Of a stretch of 43,481 nt of DNA, positions 37,374 through 43,481 are shown piece after piece. Each line of letters begins with the position of its first letter. Within the stretch, counting starts at the first letter, position 1. Below the pieces are notes generated by a model. That model searched no databases. It saw only the letters and a list, made by a program, of their open reading frames with translations, and was not told the origin of the DNA. The DNA is taken from IMG/VR virus record IMGVR_UViG_3300032893_000108, positions 1 to 43,481 of that record. One strand, 5' to 3'. The DNA comes from a virus. Both the position numbers and the translations under genes were made by a program.

Positions 37374-37598
37374 ATGCAATATATTTACGTATGCGAATGT
37401 GATGACAATGGTTGCTACGATGACACTAAAGCTTCTAAACTTAAACCAACAACAGTAACTAAAGATGGTAGATGTCATGGATGCGGTCATTATGCATATT
37501 TAACTAAGAAAATACAATCTAATCGAGTAGTTGTACATGATGTATTCCATACTTATACTAATAATACACAAGACCTTGAGGCCTGGATGAATGGATAA
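37374..37598 (+). CDS. Small zinc-ribbon-like protein, no ribosome site
   Basis: A 74-aa protein with CECDDNGC near the start and CHGCGH at about 35-40, a likely zinc ribbon. There is no Shine-Dalgarno and TATAAT lies just upstream, so a leaderless mRNA is possible. It is the first gene of the replication block and overlaps the nuclease gene by 8 bases. Confidence 0.55.
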   Translation: MQYIYVCECDDNGCYDDTKASKLKPTTVTKDGRCHGCGHYAYLTKKIQSNRVVVHDVFHTYTNNTQDLEAWMNG

Positions 37599-38301
37599 CA
37601 AAATATTCCGCTATTCAATGATTTCGACAGCTTATGAATGTTATCGTAAATACAAACATATATACATTGATAAAATTCAAATAGAGAAAGAATCCTCGGC
37701 TCTTCTGTTTGGAACTGCTATGCATCTTGCTATAGAAGATTTGTTAACAGGCGGTGATGGAGATGTTGTGTTTATAGCATTCTGGAGCTCTATACGGTCC
37801 AAAGAGCTTGATTATCATCGGTTCTCATGGGAAGACCTACTTGAACTAGGAAAGTTGTTTATAGCCCGTTTTAGGAAGCTACACGCTAAGAAGTTCACTC
37901 CTTTTAAATTAGAAGAGACTATAGAGATTCCGTTTGAGGGATACATTCTCCAGGGTACACCTGATTTTATTGGCACATATGAAGGTAAGCCTAGTATCTT
38001 CGATTGGAAAACCTCAACTAAAAAGTATACACATTGGAAGATTAAAACTAACGAACAGATGTATCTCTACGCTTATCTTGCTAAGGAAAAGTATGGCTTC
38101 ATACCTGAGCAAATAGGATACAAAGTATTTATAAAATCTGAAGAAAGAATACAAACTGAGATTTTACCATTGACAGATTCTAAACTTAATGACATGATAG
38201 ACAATGTAAGATTAATGGTTCGGGACTTGGCTAACAGGCAGACTTGGCCGAGAAATCCAAATTGCTACTGCCCTTCTCCTGAAAGGTGTTTTAAAGAATG
38301 A
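37591..38301 (+). CDS. PD-(D/E)XK exonuclease (RecB/Cas4-like)
   Basis: A 236-aa nuclease with motifs in order: H45 (LLFGTAMHLAIE), D125 (GTPDFIG), D138-W-K140 (FDWKTS) and the Q156xxxY160 motif. The C-terminal NCYCPSPERC Cys group may bind an iron-sulfur cluster as in Cas4/AddB-like nucleases. It would trim DNA ends to give single strands for the adjacent annealing protein. It is ATGA-coupled to that gene. Confidence 0.8.
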   Translation: MDNKIFRYSMISTAYECYRKYKHIYIDKIQIEKESSALLFGTAMHLAIEDLLTGGDGDVVFIAFWSSIRSKELDYHRFSWEDLLELGKLFIARFRKLHAKKFTPFKLEETIEIPFEGYILQGTPDFIGTYEGKPSIFDWKTSTKKYTHWKIKTNEQMYLYAYLAKEKYGFIPEQIGYKVFIKSEERIQTEILPLTDSKLNDMIDNVRLMVRDLANRQTWPRNPNCYCPSPERCFKE

Positions 38302-39041
38302 GTCAGCAATTTACAGAAGAGCAACTTCAACAAATTCAGCAAGCAAGACTTGCAGTTCGAGCAGAGCTTGATGCTGATATTAATGAAAAAGATATTAAAT
38401 ATAGACCTAAAGATAATAGGTTAAGCGCCGAAGAGTTTAAGCAGCTGTCCCGTAAAGAACAAAGGGAACTGGGTTTAAGTTATTTTGAAACTTGGCAAGT
38501 TATTGATAGATTGAATCAGATTCTAGGTACAGAAAACTGGAGCCACCAAGTTCTTCAGATTACTAAACTTGAGGCTGAAAAGCCTACGTACATGGCTCAT
38601 GTACGTTTGACAGTCAATGTCGGTGGGGTAGTCACAGTAAAGGATGGTATCGGATATGGTACTGATAAAGGCAAGTATAATCCTCATGAAATGGCAATTA
38701 AAGAAGCTGAGTCTGATGCTCTTAAACGTGCAGCTAAAAACCTTGGACGTAGTGTGGGTTTGGCGCTCTATGATAAATCCCAGGAATATGTTTCAGACGA
38801 AGATAGCTCTAAAACAACAACTGCTAATCTCCAGGATGCTTCTAAATCTGACTCAGCAAGAAATCCTAAAGATAGAATTAAACAAGCTTACGCAGAATTA
38901 TTAGCTAATGGTAAAACTACTAAATCAGATTTTTCCGCGAAGTATTTAAACGGTGGAAAAGTAGCTGATTTAAGTAACACAGATACATTGCTTACATTGA
39001 GAAAACTTAGCCAGGATTTTCCTGAGCTAAACCTTGTATAG
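38298..39041 (+). CDS. Rad52-type single-strand annealing protein
   Basis: A 247-aa protein of the Rad52/22 family: LSYFETWQVIDRLNQILG, a beta sheet (VRLTVNVGG), the DGIGYG and AIKEAESDALKRAAKNLG helix typical of the annealing core, then a disordered linker and C-terminal tail. With the adjacent exonuclease it forms a Red-like recombination pair used in phage replication. The family usually acts as a ring that anneals complementary strands. Confidence 0.8.
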   Translation: MSQQFTEEQLQQIQQARLAVRAELDADINEKDIKYRPKDNRLSAEEFKQLSRKEQRELGLSYFETWQVIDRLNQILGTENWSHQVLQITKLEAEKPTYMAHVRLTVNVGGVVTVKDGIGYGTDKGKYNPHEMAIKEAESDALKRAAKNLGRSVGLALYDKSQEYVSDEDSSKTTTANLQDASKSDSARNPKDRIKQAYAELLANGKTTKSDFSAKYLNGGKVADLSNTDTLLTLRKLSQDFPELNLV

Positions 39042-39050
39042 GAGAAGAAA

Positions 39051-39317
39051 ATGCCAGCACAAAACACTAAGAAAACAAGTAAGAATTTCAATCCAACTTT
39101 TGGTGTATTTTTTCCAGATGATCGTTTTGGAAAAGGTGCATTAGTCTCAGCCCCACTTAATGAGACTCAATATCAAGCTATTATGCAAAACATTGAATTA
39201 GGCAGAAAACTTGTTATTAAACCAGCTAAGTCTAAGTCTGGTAAAGCGGTTAGTTTTGGTGAAATCCTCCCTCAATTTACAGGCAAAACTAGTAAAGAAA
39301 CTAATTCTGATATTTAA
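39051..39317 (+). CDS. Hypothetical small basic protein
   Basis: An 88-aa Lys-rich protein (TKKTSKNFNPTFGVFF, LGRKLVIKPAKSKSGKA) with a possible beta core and an AGGAG ribosome site. It could bind DNA by composition and neighbours. The family is not recognised. Its stop overlaps the next start. Confidence 0.5.
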   Translation: MPAQNTKKTSKNFNPTFGVFFPDDRFGKGALVSAPLNETQYQAIMQNIELGRKLVIKPAKSKSGKAVSFGEILPQFTGKTSKETNSDI

Positions 39318-39535
39318 TGTTTACCATAGACGAACGTAATATCAATATAGAACCAGCGCCCGTTTATGTGCAGGATAATTTCCCAGGTCTCTCACATAAA
39401 CAGTATTTCGCAGCAATGGCTCTTCAGGGGCTTCTCGCAAGGAATCGCGATTGGCCTCCTGAGGATGCCTCGAGATTAGCAATGCAGTATGCTGAAGCTA
39501 TGGTTAAGGTATTTGGGATAGAAAATGACAAATAA
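39317..39535 (+). CDS. Hypothetical small helical protein
   Basis: A 72-aa protein with SHKQYFAAMALQGLLA and EDASRLAMQYAEAMVK helices, a pattern found in small phage proteins of unknown function. It is TAATG-coupled to the gene before and overlaps the next by 11 bases. Confidence 0.55.
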   Translation: MFTIDERNINIEPAPVYVQDNFPGLSHKQYFAAMALQGLLARNRDWPPEDASRLAMQYAEAMVKVFGIENDK

Positions 39536-39812
39536 GCTGTTTAATAAAAAAGTTAAGCCAGAGTTTTATTCTACAACTAAAAGAAATAAAATCTGGTCAG
39601 CTTTTTCTAATCCTGATACACCTATTACTGAAATTAGTCATGTAACAATAGAAGTTAATATCAAAGATTTGCAACGTTTATACAAATCAATTAACAAACG
39701 GTTGAGATACTTCAAGAAATGGTCTACTAAACGCAAGAAACAGAAATTACCGGATTGTAGATGTTATTTCGATCATCTTAGTCCTGATGTAAGTTTTTTT
39801 ATTAAATATTAG
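39525..39812 (+). CDS. Hypothetical basic protein
   Basis: A 95-aa basic protein with many Lys/Arg (NKKVKPEFYSTTKRNK, KWSTKRKKQKLPDCRCYF). It could bind DNA. It lies just before the polymerase gene. Family not recognised. Confidence 0.5.
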   Translation: MTNKLFNKKVKPEFYSTTKRNKIWSAFSNPDTPITEISHVTIEVNIKDLQRLYKSINKRLRYFKKWSTKRKKQKLPDCRCYFDHLSPDVSFFIKY

Positions 39813-39818
39813 GATAAT

Positions 39819-41591
39819 ATGGAATATCGTGTAATACACACGGTATCCGAAGCACAAGAATTAGCATATGAATTACCCAGCATCATTAGCTTGGATACTG
39901 AATACTCAGAACTTAATGTTAGAAAAGCAGAGTTGCTTTCTATTAGTATTGGTCTTTCCGATAACAAAGCTGCAATAATCCGTCCCCATCTTCTTCGTTA
40001 CATTTCAGAATCTTTAAAATCCCGTAAAATTATATTCATGCAGAACTTCGTAGTTGACTACTATATGTTAGCTAAGAATGGTTGTGAATTAATTAATTAT
40101 AATATCCTAGATGTGATGTTGATGCATCATCTTATAGATGAAAATGCTGAACATAGCCTAGGATATATGGCTAACAAATATTTCCAGGATAACTATAAAC
40201 AAGAATTCTGGGATAAGTATGAGTCTTTCGCTGTAGCTGAAACTGAGGATTCTAACCAGTATGAGATGAGAGATGCTGTATATACTTACCGCTTAGGTAT
40301 GCAATTCCTACAACAATTTGACAAACGGTTAGAATTAGTTAATCATGTACATAGGCTTGCATTCTCTTTGATGCAAACTGAAGTATTAGGATTACGTGTT
40401 AATGAAGATTTGATAAGGAGAACTAGAGATGAAACAAAACAGAAGATTGAAGGTTACGAACAACGCCTCAGAGACGAGTTCTCCGGTGCGTGTCTTGTCT
40501 GGGAGAACGGTAAATGGGAAGAAGAAAAAGCTAAGCGTAAAACAGACAAGGGCAAACAAGGTGTACGAAAGCCAGTATTTAGCTTCACTTCCGCTAGTCA
40601 AGTTTCGTGGCTGGTCTATAACTACCTCAATGCTCCAGTCATCGAGAAAACTAAAAAAGGGTCGCCAAGTACTAGTTTTGACACAATTAAAGAACTTAGC
40701 AAACAGATTCCTGAATTGGGTACGTTAGTAGAATATAAAGATACGAGGGCATTGTATGAAATATTTATGGAAGGGTTACTTGAGCGAGTTGAATCTGGGC
40801 GAATCTATCCTAGATTTAATATCAATGGTACTACAACTGGGCGTATTAGCCATAGCAATCCTAATATGGGTAACATGCCTAGGGATGGCGTGGTCCGCAA
40901 TTTCTTCATACCTGAGCCTGGGAATGTCATTATAGGAGCTGATTATTCTCAGTTAGAGGTTATAGTTGAAGCTAATCTTACTGAGGATAAGAATCTTCTT
41001 AGTATTATCCTGGATGGAGCAAGTAAGCACGATATCACCGCAGAGGGTTTGGGGTTGTCCCGCGATCAGGCAAAAACCCTAAATTTCGCTTTACAATATG
41101 GTGCTGGTATAAATAAGGTTAGTAAAATCTTAGATATATCTTATCGCGATGCTGAAGAAGTGTTTGAGCAATATTGGGCATTATATAATGGTGTTAAACA
41201 GCTCAAAAATAAAACTGATGAAATGGTACTTAAAAACCAGCCTATAGTGAATATATTCGGTCGTGAGCGTCATTTCGCAGATAAGTTTGATAGCAAATAT
41301 GAACTTGAAAAAGCTAAACGACAGGCTTATAATTTTCTTATACAAGGTACTGGTGCTGATATTACGAATCGCGCATTTTATCTCTGGCATGAGTATCTTA
41401 AACGAACCGGTCGTGGAAGAAGTTGGTTCCATGTACATGATGAGTGCGTAGGCGAAACACGTCCAGAGATTGCTGAAGATGAAAAACAAGCACTCGTTAA
41501 GATAATGGAAGGAGTAACTCAGTATGTTAAATTCAAATATCCTTTACTTGCTGCTAGTTATGGCCCTTTTGATAAATGGCAAAAAGGTTGA
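39819..41591 (+). CDS. DNA polymerase, family A, with 3'-5' exonuclease
   Basis: A 590-aa replicative polymerase. Exonuclease motifs: D26-T-E28, N76/D80 and YxxxD (Y148-D152). Polymerase motif A is GADYSQLE (D375). Motif B runs from R415 through K419 and F423 to Y427; F423 equals E. coli Phe762. Motif C is HDE (540-542). It lacks a 5' nuclease domain. Phe at this position has been associated with lytic phages. The lytic transglycosylase gene starts inside its 3' end. Confidence 0.9.
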   Translation: MEYRVIHTVSEAQELAYELPSIISLDTEYSELNVRKAELLSISIGLSDNKAAIIRPHLLRYISESLKSRKIIFMQNFVVDYYMLAKNGCELINYNILDVMLMHHLIDENAEHSLGYMANKYFQDNYKQEFWDKYESFAVAETEDSNQYEMRDAVYTYRLGMQFLQQFDKRLELVNHVHRLAFSLMQTEVLGLRVNEDLIRRTRDETKQKIEGYEQRLRDEFSGACLVWENGKWEEEKAKRKTDKGKQGVRKPVFSFTSASQVSWLVYNYLNAPVIEKTKKGSPSTSFDTIKELSKQIPELGTLVEYKDTRALYEIFMEGLLERVESGRIYPRFNINGTTTGRISHSNPNMGNMPRDGVVRNFFIPEPGNVIIGADYSQLEVIVEANLTEDKNLLSIILDGASKHDITAEGLGLSRDQAKTLNFALQYGAGINKVSKILDISYRDAEEVFEQYWALYNGVKQLKNKTDEMVLKNQPIVNIFGRERHFADKFDSKYELEKAKRQAYNFLIQGTGADITNRAFYLWHEYLKRTGRGRSWFHVHDECVGETRPEIAEDEKQALVKIMEGVTQYVKFKYPLLAASYGPFDKWQKG

Positions 41592-41928
41592 AGCTAATGA
41601 AACGATTAAACAGCAAATTAGAGTATCCGCTAAGAAATACGGCATTGATCCACAGCTGGCTCTGGCTATTGCTGCTGTTGAATCTTCTTTTAATCCTAAT
41701 GCTCGCGGTAAATTGGGTGAAATCGGATTGTTCCAAACAATGCCAGGAACCTGTAAACAGCCAGGAACCGACTGTGCATTACGATTACTTAAAACTTATA
41801 AAACTGCATGTAAGGATTTAGGAGATGCCTGGTTCATCTGTTACAACAACGGCCCGCATCGTAGGCCTAAGCATCCGAAACTATTTCCTTATTATAAAAA
41901 AGTAAAATTGGCTATGCGGAATGTTTAA
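41524..41928 (+). CDS. Secreted lytic transglycosylase (SLT type)
   Basis: A 134-aa protein with a signal peptide (ILYLLLVMALLINGKKVEA). The soluble lytic transglycosylase core has catalytic E53 in AVESSFNP and GEIGLFQTMP at 65-74, followed by the C-terminal ICYNNGPH/YYKKV typical of the fold. It cleaves peptidoglycan without hydrolysis. It overlaps the polymerase by 68 bases, in another frame, so it is expressed early with replication. It may help entry, envelope spacing or lysis. Confidence 0.8.
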   Translation: MLNSNILYLLLVMALLINGKKVEANETIKQQIRVSAKKYGIDPQLALAIAAVESSFNPNARGKLGEIGLFQTMPGTCKQPGTDCALRLLKTYKTACKDLGDAWFICYNNGPHRRPKHPKLFPYYKKVKLAMRNV

Positions 41929-42139
41929 CCATTGTAAACATAACCATGGCGCGGTGTATAATCATACATTGAATCAATGGAGTTGCGCTAATTGTGGTAA
42001 AATTATAAAACCTACTGAAGAGCAGACTAAATTTAAACAAGCGGTAGATAACAGTAGTATTACCGCTAAGAAATGTGAATGCGGCGGGGATGCCGTGAAA
42101 TCAACACATACCAGATGGTGTCCGAAATATGGAATATAG
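41921..42139 (+). CDS. Zinc-ribbon protein
   Basis: A 72-aa protein with Cys/His groups: CKHNHG near the start, CANCGK, KCECGG, and a final WCPK. Two zinc sites are likely. It overlaps both neighbours by 8 and 11 bases. It may bind DNA in the replication complex. Confidence 0.55.
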   Translation: MFNHCKHNHGAVYNHTLNQWSCANCGKIIKPTEEQTKFKQAVDNSSITAKKCECGGDAVKSTHTRWCPKYGI

Positions 42140-43031
42140 TATCGTAAAAACTCTAGAATCTATTAAATCAGGGGCAATCACTTCTGAGGAGTTATTGTAT
42201 GATATCAAAGGCAGGAATCTTCATGATGTGGATCTTGATAACCTTCATATTAACATTATGGATTCGGGATTTAGCTCCCTGGATGATTATCTGTTCTTAA
42301 AAACTAACCGGAGTGAGCTAATTATAGTTGGTGGTAGGCCGTCCCATGGTAAGTCAGCATTTATGTTCCAAGTAGCCTTTAATGTGGCTAGGAAAGATCC
42401 TGTTCATATCTTTTCTCTTGAGATGGATCATGAGATGATAGTGGCTAGAATACTTGCTGGACTTCTTAATCGCCCTGTGGATGCGATCTTACGTGGATTG
42501 GTGGATAAACGTGAACTTAGACAGGCTCATGATAAGATTAAGGCTTTGAACTGTTTTATTGATGAGCGTGCTGGATTGAATGTAGCCCAGATAGCAGATG
42601 CAGCTAAACTTCGAGCTAAAAAACATGGTACAAAGCTTATAGTCATTGATTATCTTCAGATCATCGCTAGTAAGAAAGGGTATAGCAGGAATGATGAAGT
42701 AGCTGAGATTAGCAAGGCTTTGAAAGAGCTTGCTAAGGAACTTAAAGTTCCTGTTATTGTAGGTAGTCAATTAAACCGTCAGTGTGAAGCACGTGGATTT
42801 GCTACAGGAAATTATCAGCCCCTTCTTTCTGATCTTAGAGAATCTGGTAGTATCGAACAGGATGCTGATATTGTTGTTGCTGTACATCGTGAAAGTAAGT
42901 ATACTGGATTAAGACAGAACGAAGCTGATATTATTATACTAAAGAATCGTAATGGCCCTACAGGTGAAATAGCGATGAACTTTTTTCCTGCTCAAACATT
43001 ATTTCAGGATAAGTTTAAAGATGAAATATAA
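42129..43031 (+). CDS. DnaB-type replicative helicase
   Basis: A 300-aa helicase. The RecA-like core has Walker A GRPSHGKS (69-76), HIFSLEMD, Walker B LIVIDYLQ (170-177), VIVGSQLNR and a final DLRESGSIEQDADI, all as in DnaB and T7 gp4 C-terminal domains. The short N-terminal part lacks the full DnaB N-terminal domain. It unwinds the fork with the TOPRIM primase at 1050-1724, to which it is linked across the contig junction. Confidence 0.85.
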   Translation: MEYSIVKTLESIKSGAITSEELLYDIKGRNLHDVDLDNLHINIMDSGFSSLDDYLFLKTNRSELIIVGGRPSHGKSAFMFQVAFNVARKDPVHIFSLEMDHEMIVARILAGLLNRPVDAILRGLVDKRELRQAHDKIKALNCFIDERAGLNVAQIADAAKLRAKKHGTKLIVIDYLQIIASKKGYSRNDEVAEISKALKELAKELKVPVIVGSQLNRQCEARGFATGNYQPLLSDLRESGSIEQDADIVVAVHRESKYTGLRQNEADIIILKNRNGPTGEIAMNFFPAQTLFQDKFKDEI

Positions 43032-43254
43032 AAGAATAGTTAACTTAACTAGAACTCCAGTTCTTAGGTATCCGCATAAAGATGGTGGATATATGACAAT
43101 AGTACTCCAAGTAGCACATACAATTAATGTTTCCTTTCCATCAGATAAACCATCTGCTAAAGAAATTGAAATTGCTGTCGATTCAGCTCTTGCTAAATTA
43201 AGAGACTATACAATTAAACATATTTATAAAGCTAGATTAATTGAGAAAAATTAG
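43021..43254 (+). CDS. Hypothetical small basic protein
   Basis: A 77-aa protein with a beta-hairpin-like middle (GGYMTIVLQVAHTINVSFP), followed by a basic helical tail (IAVDSALAKLRDYTIKHIYKARLIEKN). The start overlaps the helicase stop by 11 bases. Its 3' end is repeated at 1-82 because the contig ends overlap. Unassigned. Confidence 0.6.
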   Translation: MKYKRIVNLTRTPVLRYPHKDGGYMTIVLQVAHTINVSFPSDKPSAKEIEIAVDSALAKLRDYTIKHIYKARLIEKN

Positions 43255-43481
43255 TAATTATGAGCCAACACAAACCAACAACTACAAAGAAGAATGGCAA
43301 TGGATCGCAAAAAAAGTAAATCTAGAAAACCTAAACCCTTTAAAAAACCAGGCTTTTATACACCATGCGCAGGTGTATGCTCTGATACTGCTGTATGGAC
43401 TGACTTTATATTCTTAGATAAAAATGAATGCAAGCTATTTAGCAAATGGTTAATGGAATGCGTGAAATACTGGAAAACACA
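43173..43481. repeat. Right copy of the contig-end overlap
   Basis: Matches bases 1-309 with four substitutions (43300, 43357, 43422, 43474). Three of the four are G to A relative to the left copy. Differences cluster in the last 182 bases, so they look like low-coverage read or strain differences at the contig end. Confidence 0.9.
43294..43481 (+). CDS. 5' part of the small basic protein (complete copy at 122-328)
   Basis: Truncated by the contig end. The visible 62 codons differ from 122-328 by V3M, D22Y and E61K plus one silent change. It is the same gene, not a second one. Confidence 0.8.
   Translation, partial: MAMDRKKSKSRKPKPFKKPGFYTPCAGVCSDTAVWTDFIFLDKNECKLFSKWLMECVKYWKT

Noticed and set aside
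34770-43031. Z-genome (2-aminoadenine) phage
   Set aside because: A MazZ-like protein and PolA are present, but no PurZ-sized synthetase gene exists in the window.
1-43481. Temperate lifestyle
   Set aside because: No integrase, excisionase, CI-like repressor or att-like repeat was found; the polymerase Phe423 state also favours a lytic phage.
43173-43481. Natural direct terminal repeat
   Set aside because: The two copies differ at four positions and the repeat lies within an operon that continues across the junction; an assembly overlap is simpler.

Overview
This window is an essentially complete genome of a short-tailed (podovirus-type), apparently virulent double-stranded DNA phage, assembled as a linear contig whose ends overlap. 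Bases 1-309 repeat at 43173-43481 with four substitutions, so the circular map is about 43,172 bp. The overlap lies inside a gene run (helicase, small genes, HNH nuclease, primase) that reads on across the junction. I read it as a contig-closure overlap of a circularly permuted genome rather than a natural end. The DNA is AT-rich, genes are tightly packed, and many stops overlap the next start (ATGA, TAATG). The host is probably a Gram-negative bacterium: the phage encodes a PagL-like lipid A deacylase, spanin-like lysis proteins and two peptidoglycan-degrading enzymes. I see no integrase, excisionase or CI-type repressor. The family A polymerase has Phe at the position equivalent to E. coli Pol I residue 762, a state often linked to lytic phages.

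Layout. (1) The rightward replication block runs 37374 to 43481 and continues 1 to 4145. It holds a PD-(D/E)XK nuclease, a Rad52-type annealing protein, DNA polymerase A with 3'-5' exonuclease, a secreted lytic transglycosylase, a DnaB-type helicase, an endonuclease VII-like HNH nuclease, a TOPRIM primase, a VTC-domain protein, a metallophosphoesterase and a spanin-like pair. (2) The leftward virion block runs 25465 down to 4130. Its order is large terminase, portal, a GT-A glycosyltransferase, scaffold, major capsid protein, fibre-like and beta-sandwich proteins, head-tail adaptor, a beta-propeller nozzle-like tail protein, more fibre or decoration proteins, an acetyltransferase-like protein, and three Ala/Gln-rich probable ejection proteins. 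(3) A rightward accessory block, 26383 to 34419, has many tiny genes, two hexapeptide (left-handed beta-helix) repeat proteins built on an 18-bp DNA repeat, an Ala-rich repeat protein, the PagL-like protein and a GT-B glycosyltransferase. (4) A leftward block, 37150 down to 34770, has a membrane-anchored trypsin-like protease, a possible small terminase, a GH24 endolysin and a MazZ/DUF5664-like nucleotide pyrophosphohydrolase.

Control. A 917-bp spacer (25466-26382) separates the divergent late and accessory blocks. It holds a sigma70-like leftward promoter followed by a roughly 310-nt leader with six consecutive simple hairpins, a C-rich tract, and a rightward promoter. That rightward promoter has a partner at 27539-27650 with conserved upstream boxes at the same spacing. 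A second divergent promoter spacer lies at 37151-37373.

Most notable observations: a structural gene at 8179-8925 with no start codon that is joined in the +1 frame to the gene before it (candidate programmed frameshift or sequence error); the phage-borne PagL with an Asp at the usual catalytic Glu position; a VTC polyphosphate-polymerase-like protein next to a phosphoesterase; the structured late leader; the 18-bp repeat arrays; and a 17-bp stem hairpin with a C-rich loop.
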